This document shows positions 9,472 through 17,680 of a stretch of DNA of 26,207 bases, one piece after another (within the stretch, counting starts at the first letter, position 1; each line of letters starts with the position of its first letter). The notes below the pieces were generated by a model that saw nothing but the letters and a program-made list of their open reading frames with translations, made no database searches and was not told where the DNA came from. Position numbers and translations under genes: made by a program. Location of the stretch: IMG/VR virus record IMGVR_UViG_3300025450_000108, positions 1 through 26,207 of that record. One strand, written 5' to 3'. Origin of the DNA: a virus.

Positions 9472-12189
9472 ATGACGCAACAGTTCATTAATACAGGTAC
9501 AATAGCAGGAGATCATACTGGTGACAGTTTGCGTACTGCCGGGCTAAAAATAAATGCAAATTTTACAGAAATTTACGGCACTTTAGCTCAAAATTCTTTT
9601 CCAATACAAACTAATAACGCTGGAAAAGTTTTAATTACCAATGGTACAGCACTTAGTTGGCAACAATTAAGTAGTATAGCTAGCGGAAATTTTAGCGTAT
9701 CCATAGATACTAGTGGCAATTTAAATTTACCATCAAATTTGATACTCAACGGAGGAAATGCCGCACTTACAATAACTAGTGCTACTGCTCTTACTGTTCC
9801 TACATTAAAATTTGCTGATGCAAGTCAACAATCTACTGCATATTTAGGCACAGCCACCACAAGTCAAATTGGCGGTGTAAAACCTGACGGTTCTACAATT
9901 ACAATTAGTAACGGAGTAATCAGTGCTGTTCCTGGTTCTTATGTATTACCAACAGCAAGTTTAACTACACTAGGCGGTGTTAAAGTTGACGGATCTACTG
10001 TAACAATTAGCAATGGAGTTATAACTAGTCATACAAATTATAGTCTTCCAACATCAACTACTAGTGTACTTGGTGGAGTTAAAATAGATGGTTCTACAAT
10101 TACAATCAGTAACGGTGTAATTAGTGCAACACCATATAGTTTACCAACTGCTACCGCAGGTACAATTAGTACAGGTACATTAGGCGGTGTTAAAGTTGAT
10201 GGAACAAGTATAGCAATTAATAACGGAGTAATTAGTACAGGTGTACTAACAAGTAGTCAAGTAACTTCAGCTTTAGGATTTACTCCATATAATGCAACTA
10301 ATCCAAATAATTATATTGCGTTACCTGCATTAAGTGTTACCAATGCATCTGCTAGTAGTACTGCATCACTAGCTTATAACAATTCAACTGGTGTATTTAC
10401 ATTTACACCGGCAACAGCTTATGTATTACCAACAGCAAACATAGCTACACTTGGCGGAGTTAAAGTAGATGGAACAAGTATTATTATTGCCAGCGGAGTT
10501 ATTAGTGTTCCTGCTATAGCAACTATAGGACAAAACAGTGGTATTGCTACATTAGATAGTACTGGACGATTAACTGCTAGTCAAATTCCTACTAGCCTAA
10601 CTGGTGCAGTTATTTTTAAAGGCACATGGAATGCTACTACAAATAATCCTACACTAACAAATGGTACAGGAACAACTGGCTGGGAATATGCAGTCAGTGT
10701 AGGCGGAACAATTAACTTAGGCGCAGGAAACATTACATTTAATGCTGGTGATTATGTAATTTATAATGGAACTGCATGGCAACAAATTCCAGGTGGAGCC
10801 ACTACAACAGCAAATTCTTTAAGTGGTACTACACTAGCGGCTAACGTTGTTAATTCAAGTTTAACCAGCGTAGGTATACTAACAAACTTAACTGTAACAA
10901 ACACTATTGTTGGTAACATTAGTGGAAATGCGGCAACAGTAACTAGTATCAGTGGTAATTCTTTAACTATTGGTCAAATTACTGGAGCATTAGGTTATAC
11001 TCCGTTGTCAACAAACAGTTTGAGTATAATAACAAACGGTGCTAGCGGAAATGGATCGTTGAGTTATCTAAACAATGTGTTTACATTTACTCCTCCAGCT
11101 CCTTATAGTTTACCAACAGCAAGTGCATTAGTGCTTGGCGGAGTCAAAGTAGATGGAACTAGTATTACAATTAACGGTGGCATAATTAGTGCAACACCTT
11201 ATAGTTTACCAACTGCAACAACTGGTGTACTTGGTGGTGTTAAAGTAGATGGTTCAACTATTACAATTAATAATGGCGTGATTAGCAGTGTTGGCGGCTA
11301 TACATTACCGACAGCAACAACAAGTGTACTAGGCGGCGTTAAAGTAGACGGATCAACCATTTCAATTACTAATGGAATCATTAGTGCCAACTATACAAAT
11401 TATACATTGCCAACTGCTACAACAAATATTTTAGGTGGTGTTAAAGTAGACGGAACCACTATTACAATTAGTAATGGAGTAATTAGTAGTGCTAGTGCTT
11501 ATTCATTACCAACAGCTACTACGAGTATATTAGGTGGTGTAAAAGTTGATGGAACTACTATTACAATCAACGGTGGCGGCGTAATTAGTTCTGCTCAATA
11601 TACTTTGCCAACAGCAAGCACAACAGTTTCTGGCGGAATTAAAATTGATGGATCAACTTTAACATTTAATGGCAGCGGTCAATTAGTTGCTAATTATACA
11701 AATTATTCATTACCAACTGCAACAACTGGTGTACTTGGTGGTGTTAAAGTTGACGGTTCTACAATTACTATTAGTAATGGTGTAATTAGTTCAGTACAAC
11801 CAACTGGATTACAAAGTCGTTCAACTGTACAAGTAATAACAGGCAGCCTTGCTTATCAATCTTATACGTTGACTAATACAGCAATGGCCAAAGGATATGT
11901 TTTATACAGTATACAAGTTAATGCAGGAGCATGGGTAACAGTTTACACAAGTTCTACAGCACAATCGAATGATGCTTCAAGAGCAATTACAACAGATCCA
12001 ACACCAGGTAGTGGTGTTGTAGCGGAAGCAATAACAACAACTGCAACAACAACATATTTTACACCTGCAGTTTATGGATATAACGCAGATCCTTCAATTA
12101 GTTCAACAACTTATTTGAAAGTTTACAATAATAGTGGGTCATCAAATACTATTACAGTAACATTAACATATCTTAAATTAGAAGTATAA
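9472..12189 (+). CDS. Repeat-rich phage tail fibre protein
   Basis: 905 aa. The N-terminus (residues 1-36, NTGTIAGDHTGDSLRTAGLK then INANFTEIYG) is a common start module of aquatic phage fibre proteins. The body carries twelve copies of a unit with core LGGVKVDGSTITISNGVIS, usually preceded by LPTATT. The series is interrupted by LGFTP/LGYTPL motifs (near 10273 and 10985) and by a GAVIFKGTWNATT..GDYVIYNGTAWQQIPGG module (about 10603-10799) typical of phage fibres. The last 125 residues or so (from about 781) lose the repeat and form a beta-rich C-terminal domain (GYVLYSIQ..AWVTVYTS..YLKVYNNSG). That domain is a candidate receptor-binding tip or attachment domain. The ATG follows the upstream stop by 4 nt, with AAGGA at 9460-9464, so the gene is probably co-translated with the giant gene. 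Ser/Thr/Asn content is very high. A fibre role is well supported; the receptor is unknown. Confidence 0.88.
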   Translation: MTQQFINTGTIAGDHTGDSLRTAGLKINANFTEIYGTLAQNSFPIQTNNAGKVLITNGTALSWQQLSSIASGNFSVSIDTSGNLNLPSNLILNGGNAALTITSATALTVPTLKFADASQQSTAYLGTATTSQIGGVKPDGSTITISNGVISAVPGSYVLPTASLTTLGGVKVDGSTVTISNGVITSHTNYSLPTSTTSVLGGVKIDGSTITISNGVISATPYSLPTATAGTISTGTLGGVKVDGTSIAINNGVISTGVLTSSQVTSALGFTPYNATNPNNYIALPALSVTNASASSTASLAYNNSTGVFTFTPATAYVLPTANIATLGGVKVDGTSIIIASGVISVPAIATIGQNSGIATLDSTGRLTASQIPTSLTGAVIFKGTWNATTNNPTLTNGTGTTGWEYAVSVGGTINLGAGNITFNAGDYVIYNGTAWQQIPGGATTTANSLSGTTLAANVVNSSLTSVGILTNLTVTNTIVGNISGNAATVTSISGNSLTIGQITGALGYTPLSTNSLSIITNGASGNGSLSYLNNVFTFTPPAPYSLPTASALVLGGVKVDGTSITINGGIISATPYSLPTATTGVLGGVKVDGSTITINNGVISSVGGYTLPTATTSVLGGVKVDGSTISITNGIISANYTNYTLPTATTNILGGVKVDGTTITISNGVISSASAYSLPTATTSILGGVKVDGTTITINGGGVISSAQYTLPTASTTVSGGIKIDGSTLTFNGSGQLVANYTNYSLPTATTGVLGGVKVDGSTITISNGVISSVQPTGLQSRSTVQVITGSLAYQSYTLTNTAMAKGYVLYSIQVNAGAWVTVYTSSTAQSNDASRAITTDPTPGSGVVAEAITTTATTTYFTPAVYGYNADPSISSTTYLKVYNNSGSSNTITVTLTYLKLEV
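9866..11809 (+). repeat. Twelve degenerate GGVKVDGSTITISNGVIS-type repeats in the fibre gene
   Basis: Units with core GGVK(V/I)DG(S/T)(T/S)I(T/A)I.NGVIS recur twelve times. The last seven (from about 11110) are nearly contiguous with a period of roughly 30-37 residues. The first five are more loosely spaced and interrupted by other fibre modules. Copies 10 and 11 are the most divergent: copy 10 has NGGGVIS, and copy 11 has SGGIKIDGSTLTFNGSGQL. The DNA also repeats in part, so length change by recombination is plausible. Confidence 0.85.
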
Positions 12190-12190
12190 C

Positions 12191-13417
12191 ATGGACTTTA
12201 AACCAGCTAACCTTGTTCTAGTAACTGTAACAGATCCTGATACAGGAGCAGTGCCAAATGCACTGCCTGTTAACGGATATCTTACCCCGCCACAAATTGC
12301 CACAGCATACGGATTACCGGCAAGCACTGGATATGGAGTTAAAATTGGAATTATCAGTCTTGGTGGTGGGTTTTTACAAAGCGACCTTAATAAATCTTTT
12401 GCCGATTTACAAACTGCTGGACTAATAGCATCAACTCTTACAGTTCCGACAATACAACAAAAATTATTTGATGGCGCAACAGGAACTTTTAGTGCTGGTG
12501 ATAATTCAAGTGGAGAAAATACTGTTGATATTTTTTGTATAGCTACTATGGTGCCACAAGCTAATATAACTATATATATTGGACAAACTTGGGCTAGTCC
12601 TATTAATCAAGCTATAGCAGATGGTTGTCATATAATTAGCATTAGTTGGGGAACTTCTGAATCTAGTGATTTTTTATCAACACAATTTTCTACAGCACTT
12701 AATAACAAACAAACAATACTTATTGCATCCGGAGATTCGGGATCTGAATGGTACACAGGTGCAGGCGGATTATCGGTTGGTTATCCAGAATCGAGCCCGT
12801 TAGTAATTTCAGTAGGCGGCACCAAACTTACACTAACAGGTGCTAATGCTAGGTCGGCAGAAACAGATGATAATAGAGATTCAAATTTTGGAACAACTTG
12901 GGGCGGCGGCGGAGGCCTAAGTACATTATTTTCTTTACCAAGTTGGCAAAATGGATTAAACTATACAAAAATTACAAATGGAGTCACAGGAAGTCCTACT
13001 GCATTAACAGTAAGAGGAGTTCCTGATATTTCAGCTCCAATGAATGTATATTCATTATATTTTAATGGTTCAATATCTGGCTACGGCGGCACAAGTCTAG
13101 CATGTCCTGTAATGGCCGGAATGTTAGCCAGATTCCAACAACTTACTGGAATACAAAGATCTAGTGTTGACTATAACACACTTTTTTACTCTAATCCTAA
13201 TGCATTCTATGATATTACAGTAGGATCTAATAATGATGTAATTACTACAGGGTATGCAGGAACAACAGGATGGGACTGTGTTACAGGCTTAGGACCACCG
13301 ACAGGAACGACACTTTATACTAAAATTCGACCAAATGTAACTTTCCCTAAACAAAATTATGGATTTCGCCCGGCATCGGGTGCAGTATATCCAAGAAAAA
13401 CAACAGGTGCTCGATAG
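12191..13417 (+). CDS. Sedolisin-family (S53, kumamolisin-like) serine-carboxyl peptidase without propeptide
   Basis: 408 aa. The catalytic pattern of MEROPS family S53 is complete: an ExxxD pair (E109, D113 in GENTVD), the oxyanion Asp (D182 in ASGDSGS) and the nucleophile Ser (S302 in GGTSLACP). A C-terminal calcium site is suggested by D341-I342 (YDITVG) and D362 (GWDCVTGLG). The N-terminus, LTPPQIATAYGLP followed by G-x-G-V-K-I-G-I-I, matches the start of the mature sedolisin domain. The roughly 190-residue propeptide usual for the family is absent, as is any signal peptide. A short basic tail (residues about 375-408, ending RKTTGAR) follows the domain. The gene starts 1 nt after the fibre stop with only a weak Shine-Dalgarno (AGAAG, 12179-12183), suggesting translational coupling. 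Family proteins cut polypeptides, usually at acid pH. The fibre context suggests virion processing or host-surface digestion, which is inference. Confidence 0.88.
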   Translation: MDFKPANLVLVTVTDPDTGAVPNALPVNGYLTPPQIATAYGLPASTGYGVKIGIISLGGGFLQSDLNKSFADLQTAGLIASTLTVPTIQQKLFDGATGTFSAGDNSSGENTVDIFCIATMVPQANITIYIGQTWASPINQAIADGCHIISISWGTSESSDFLSTQFSTALNNKQTILIASGDSGSEWYTGAGGLSVGYPESSPLVISVGGTKLTLTGANARSAETDDNRDSNFGTTWGGGGGLSTLFSLPSWQNGLNYTKITNGVTGSPTALTVRGVPDISAPMNVYSLYFNGSISGYGGTSLACPVMAGMLARFQQLTGIQRSSVDYNTLFYSNPNAFYDITVGSNNDVITTGYAGTTGWDCVTGLGPPTGTTLYTKIRPNVTFPKQNYGFRPASGAVYPRKTTGAR

Positions 13418-13441
13418 TTAAACTAGCACATAATTGATACG

Positions 13442-13449
13442 GATAAATA
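13442..13449 (+). promoter_or_regulatory. T4-type late promoter element (GATAAATA)
   Basis: GATAAATA matches the T4 late-promoter octamer TATAAATA at 7 of 8 positions. It lies in the 52-nt gap between the peptidase gene and the ATG at 13470. The same octamer recurs at 17649, in the other sizeable gap of this block. No -35 is expected for this promoter class. Confidence 0.6.
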
Positions 13450-13469
13450 TAAGATAAAGAGAGATTGAT

Positions 13470-14078
13470 ATGCAGACTAAAGACGCAACAGGAATACATA
13501 TTGAGGGACATATTAAAATATATGACCCTGAATCTAAAGAAATCTACATTGACAAACGCAATGCAATTCACTATGAAAACATTAGTGTAGCTTTGGCTCA
13601 AAGCCTAGCAGATAGCGGCAACGGTTTTGTTTACAATATGGCCTTTGGTAACGGCGGAACTAGTATCGATCCAACAGGAATTATTACATACCTTACACCA
13701 AACACTAGCGGAACAAATGCTAGTCTTTACAACCAAACATACGCAAAAGTAGTCAATCAAAATAGTGCAAACAATACAGACCCTAGTAGAAATTTTATAG
13801 AAACACGACACACAACTGGAACAAATTATACAGATTTGTTTGTAACTTGTTTGTTAGATTATGGAGAGCCTAGTACTCAAAGTGCTTTTGATGTAGTGAA
13901 CAACAGCAACAGTCAGTTTGTGTTCGATGAATTAGGTCTGCAAGCCTATAATGCCAACGGGTCATATCTACTATTGACACATGTTATTTTCCATCCTGTA
14001 CTAAAAAGTCTTAATCGATTAGTTCAGATTGATTATACAGTACGTATTCAAAGTTTAACTGGATTGGTAGGAGTATAA
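13470..14078 (+). CDS. Conserved phage virion structural-type protein, function unknown
   Basis: 202 aa. It opens with a TGIHIEGHIKIYD segment, then IDKRNAIHYENIS..ALAQSLA, and a FGNGGTSIDPTGIITYL stretch. I recall this signature from structural genes of T4-like marine phages near tail fibre genes, but no defined domain is recognised. It has no signal peptide or membrane segment. The ATG has a purine-rich AAAGAGAG (13456-13463) and a late-type octamer 20 nt upstream, so this gene probably starts its own late transcript. The next gene starts 3 nt after its stop. A virion role is inferred from context and composition. Confidence 0.75.
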   Translation: MQTKDATGIHIEGHIKIYDPESKEIYIDKRNAIHYENISVALAQSLADSGNGFVYNMAFGNGGTSIDPTGIITYLTPNTSGTNASLYNQTYAKVVNQNSANNTDPSRNFIETRHTTGTNYTDLFVTCLLDYGEPSTQSAFDVVNNSNSQFVFDELGLQAYNANGSYLLLTHVIFHPVLKSLNRLVQIDYTVRIQSLTGLVGV

Positions 14079-14081
14079 TAG

Positions 14082-16499
14082 ATGACTTATCAAGTTACAT
14101 TTACGCAATCTAATAATCCTGACAAACCACCAATTACAGTTGCCGACGGTACTATCAATAGTACTACCAGTATTAACTTTGTTGGTAAAAATTACGCAGG
14201 CTATGGAGCAGTTATTGCCACTGACATGCTACACATGTTGGAAAATTTTGCTAATGATACTGCTCCAGTTAACCCTGTTCAAGGACAACTGTGGTTTGAT
14301 ACTGCTAGCGGAATTAATTTATTAAAAGTTTATGACGGCACTACTTGGCAACCAGCTGGTAGCCTTAAAAAAGCTACAAGTGCTCCGGCTGCCGCATTAG
14401 CAGGCGACTTATGGGTTAACACAAATACAAGTCAGTTGTTTTTATATTCAGGCAGTACTTGGGTATTAGTTGGTCCTCAATATAGTGCAGGGCTAACTTC
14501 AGGACCTGTAGTAGAATCAATTGTAGACACTACCAATGTTAGCCATAATGTTGTAACTATCTATGCCAGCAGTAGCGCAAGTACTACTGTAAGTTATCGT
14601 GTAGCAATTATAAGCGAAGATGCATTTACACCTAAAGCCGCAATTAGCGGATTTCCTACAATTAATACTGGAATTAATATTGCCAGTAAAAAAACAGTAG
14701 CAGATACTGGTAGTGCATATACTGGCTTATGGGGAACAGCTAGTTCAGCAGACGCTTTGTTAATAAACGGTGCGGCTGTAGCTAGTTCAAATTTTTTACG
14801 CAGTGATATTGCTACTATTGCCAATAACACAATTAGTGTTCGTAATGATGGCGGTATAACAATAGGTGCTAACTTAGGATTTAATATTGGTATCAATGCC
14901 AATACTACATTGTTTTATAGTAAGAATAGTGGAAATCCTATTGAATTTTCTTTAAACAATAATGGAACAGTAGGCGTTGCATTACATTTAACTGCAAATG
15001 CTAGACTAGGTATTGGTAATAGTAATACTAATCCACAAGGAACACTAGATGTTATCGGTGGTGCTTACATAAAAGATGATCCTAGTTCTCAAGCAACTGC
15101 ATGGACAAGTCAAACCGCAGTAACCGCAGGGCAATATCTTAGTGTTAACATCAGCGGAACATACAATTATTATCAAGTAGTTACAAGTGGTACTACTGGT
15201 ACAGTTAGTCCAGTAGATACTACCGGTTCAAATGTATCAGATGGTAGTGCAACTATCAAATGGATTGGAATTGTTCCAAGTAGTCCAGTACCAGGAAGAC
15301 TAATTGTCCAAGGAACTACAGACGTTGGTGCTACAAGTACCGGCCCATTTGATGTGGGCGGTGCAAGCATTCAAACAGCGGGTGGACTACAAGTTGCAAA
15401 ACAGGCAACATTTGGCGGAAACATAACAGCTAACGGTGTTATTTCTGTTAATAGTTTAGACAGCAACAGTAATCCTGTAGCGGGAACAGTAATTCAACCA
15501 GGAACAGACAGCGCCGCCAACCAATATGACATTGGTTCTGTATCAAGACCTTTTAGAAATATTTTTGCACAAACATTTAGTGGTAACTTTAGTGGTACAT
15601 TAAATGGTGCTACACTAACAGGTAGTCAAGGTGTGGCGGCCAGTGCGGCAAAATTACAATCAGTTACTACATTACAGTTACAAGGTGATGTAACTAGTGA
15701 TGGAGTAGAGTTTAACGGACAATCGTTAACTGGTACTCAACTGTTTACTACTAGTATTAATCAATCAATTATTACGAATAAGGTTGCAGCCACTGATTCT
15801 GTTCCTACTGACACATTCTTAGTCTATAGAAGTGGTACTGGATTAATCAGTATGACTAAGAGTACACTATTAAATCATGTGGCTACAGTTCCTGTTGGTT
15901 GTATATTCCCTTACGCAGGTCCTGTTAGTAATATTCCTAATGGTTATTTGTTATGTGATGGTAGTGAAGTTAGAATTAGTCAATATTCTGCTTTATTTGC
16001 AGTAGTACAATATACATATAAAGCACCAGGACTACTAGTTGGACAAAGTACATTCGGCCTACCAGATCTAAGAGGACGTTTCCCACTTGGTGCAGACAAC
16101 ATGAATAACGGTCTTAGTGTTCCAAATAAAGACGGATCAGGCAATTTAATAACCGCAGGTGGCGGCGCAGCCAACAGAGTTACTGATGTAACGGCAGATA
16201 CTGTAGGCGCAGGTGGTGGTAGCAATACAATTACACTAGCAACAGCTAACTTACCCGATCATAAACATAATCTTAATGACGGTGTACAACAGTTCTATGC
16301 AGTTGGAGCTCCAAATAGTGCTACAGACCCAAGTACAAACATTAGTTCAGGTAAGGGATTGACAACAACAGCACAAAGCGGTCAAGGATATGGATTGTCA
16401 GACAGTGGAAGTGTTGTTTCATCATCACATGCAACTCCGGTGGTAACAATGAATCCATACCAAACTATTAATTACATAATTTTCACTGGTGTACTATAA
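14082..16499 (+). CDS. Tail fibre protein with shared N-terminal module and C-terminal phage tail collar domain
   Basis: 805 aa. Residues 1-205 or so (GKNYAGYG..MLHMLENFANDTAP..GQLWFD, then GDLWVNTNTSQLF) form the module shared with the next two genes. A W..TAVTAGQYLSV..YNYYQVV..DGSATIKWIG module (about 341-394) looks like a small fibre or carbohydrate-binding insertion. Residues about 604-660 (VGCIFPYAG..IPNGYLLCDGSE, then LPDLRGRFPLG) are a phage tail collar domain of the Pfam PF07484 type. LPDHKH (724-729) resembles the histidine-rich receptor-binding tip of short tail fibres such as T4 gp12. The ATG has AGGAG at 14069-14073. Its stop overlaps the next ATG (TAATG). Assignment as a fibre is strong; short versus long fibre cannot be told from sequence. 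Confidence 0.88.
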   Translation: MTYQVTFTQSNNPDKPPITVADGTINSTTSINFVGKNYAGYGAVIATDMLHMLENFANDTAPVNPVQGQLWFDTASGINLLKVYDGTTWQPAGSLKKATSAPAAALAGDLWVNTNTSQLFLYSGSTWVLVGPQYSAGLTSGPVVESIVDTTNVSHNVVTIYASSSASTTVSYRVAIISEDAFTPKAAISGFPTINTGINIASKKTVADTGSAYTGLWGTASSADALLINGAAVASSNFLRSDIATIANNTISVRNDGGITIGANLGFNIGINANTTLFYSKNSGNPIEFSLNNNGTVGVALHLTANARLGIGNSNTNPQGTLDVIGGAYIKDDPSSQATAWTSQTAVTAGQYLSVNISGTYNYYQVVTSGTTGTVSPVDTTGSNVSDGSATIKWIGIVPSSPVPGRLIVQGTTDVGATSTGPFDVGGASIQTAGGLQVAKQATFGGNITANGVISVNSLDSNSNPVAGTVIQPGTDSAANQYDIGSVSRPFRNIFAQTFSGNFSGTLNGATLTGSQGVAASAAKLQSVTTLQLQGDVTSDGVEFNGQSLTGTQLFTTSINQSIITNKVAATDSVPTDTFLVYRSGTGLISMTKSTLLNHVATVPVGCIFPYAGPVSNIPNGYLLCDGSEVRISQYSALFAVVQYTYKAPGLLVGQSTFGLPDLRGRFPLGADNMNNGLSVPNKDGSGNLITAGGGAANRVTDVTADTVGAGGGSNTITLATANLPDHKHNLNDGVQQFYAVGAPNSATDPSTNISSGKGLTTTAQSGQGYGLSDSGSVVSSSHATPVVTMNPYQTINYIIFTGVL

Positions 16500-17632
16500 T
16501 GAGTTATACAATACAACTAACAAACGGCAACACATTAACTGAATTAATTGATGGAACAATTAATCAAACAGCCACTGACCTTACTCTGATTGGTAAAAAT
16601 GCTACTGGATATGGATTGTACGTCAATGATAACTTCATTCACTTGTTAGAAAATTTTGCAAATACAAGTCAGCCTAATAATCCTATTATTGGACAACTAT
16701 GGTTTGATACTACACAAAATAGATTAAAAGTTTATAACGGAAGCCAGTTTGTTGTTAGTGGCGGCACACTAATTAGTAGTACAGTACCTAGTAGTTTAAC
16801 TACTGGAGATCTTTGGATTGACAGTGCAAACGGCCAATTATATTTTAATGACGGTGTTGAAAACATTCTAGCAGGTCCTATATACTCTTCTGCCCAAGGC
16901 CAAAGCGGTTTTATTGTAGATTCTATTATTGACACTAACAAACTTGCACATACAGTAACTTATTTGTATAACGGCGGTAATTTATTAGGTATATTTGCAT
17001 CAGAATCGTTTACTCCTGCTAGTGCAATTGGTGGATTTACTGGAAGTATTAGTATAGGATTTAACGTTAGTAGTTTAACAGGTGTAGAATTTAACGTTCC
17101 AGTTTTAACTGCTAATAATTTATTAGGACAAGATGGTGTTACTTTATATTCTGCTAGTAGTTTTGTAACAACATCTGGTAATAGCACAATTAGCGCAGGA
17201 ACATTAACAGTACAAAATAGTGCAGTTAACCCAGCTTTAATACTAGGTCCAGGTAGTAACAGCGAAATTAATGTTTCGCCGGTACTATTCCAGATACAAT
17301 CGAACTCATCAAATCAGAATTTTCAAATATCTACTTTAAATGGCAACGGTTTAAATTCTGCGTTATATGTTAATGCACAGAACAATTTTGTTGGAATATT
17401 TACAGGTAGTCCTCAACATACATTAGATGTAGCTGGAACTATTAATAGTTCAGGAGCAATTAGCACTGGTACAGGGTTAACCACACCAACATTAAGTGTA
17501 ACTACTACTGGAAATGCACCGGCTAGTGCAACTAGTACTGGTACAAAAGGGCAAATTGTATGGGACGCTAATTACATATATGTGTGTACAGCAACAAACA
17601 CTTGGCGCAGAGCGGCTCTAAGTAGCTGGTAA
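16499..17632 (+). CDS. Tail fibre paralogue with shared N-terminal module and short YIYVCTA-type C-terminus
   Basis: 377 aa. Residues about 1-200 repeat the module of the gene before it: IGKNATGYG, IHLLENFANTSQP, GQLWFD, GDLWIDSANGQLYF, then VDSIIDT..HTVTYLY and ESFTPASAIGGF. The middle is low-complexity beta repeat-like sequence. The last 50 residues or so (TKGQIVWDANYIYVCTATNT then WRRAAL) form a C-terminal motif common in phage fibre and virion proteins. There is no collar domain and no obvious tip domain, so it is either a shorter fibre segment or an adaptor. Translation starts by TAATG overlap with the previous gene. A 48-nt gap with a late-type promoter follows. Confidence 0.82.
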   Translation: MSYTIQLTNGNTLTELIDGTINQTATDLTLIGKNATGYGLYVNDNFIHLLENFANTSQPNNPIIGQLWFDTTQNRLKVYNGSQFVVSGGTLISSTVPSSLTTGDLWIDSANGQLYFNDGVENILAGPIYSSAQGQSGFIVDSIIDTNKLAHTVTYLYNGGNLLGIFASESFTPASAIGGFTGSISIGFNVSSLTGVEFNVPVLTANNLLGQDGVTLYSASSFVTTSGNSTISAGTLTVQNSAVNPALILGPGSNSEINVSPVLFQIQSNSSNQNFQISTLNGNGLNSALYVNAQNNFVGIFTGSPQHTLDVAGTINSSGAISTGTGLTTPTLSVTTTGNAPASATSTGTKGQIVWDANYIYVCTATNTWRRAALSSW

Positions 17633-17648
17633 TAACAGTTAAAACAAT

Positions 17649-17656
17649 GATAAATA
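17649..17656 (+). promoter_or_regulatory. T4-type late promoter element (GATAAATA)
   Basis: This is the same GATAAATA octamer as at 13442, located 24 nt before the ATG at 17681 in a short intergenic gap. Between it and the ATG are AAGGA and AGGAG (17674-17678). Recurrence of an identical octamer in the two main gaps of the block supports a functional site. Confidence 0.6.
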
Positions 17657-17680
17657 CTCAAGAATAAGGAAACAGGAGCA

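Noticed and set aside
9866-11809. Could the repeated DNA be a CRISPR array or diversity-generating template?
   Set aside because: The repeats are in frame, protein-coding and degenerate, with no constant repeat and unique spacer pattern. No reverse transcriptase gene is present in the window.
13347-13811. Minus-strand ORFs of 84 and 68 codons around 13347-13811
   Set aside because: They are antisense across a well-supported gene and its promoter gap. Their Cys/Phe/Ile-rich translation is typical of reverse reading of AT-rich DNA.
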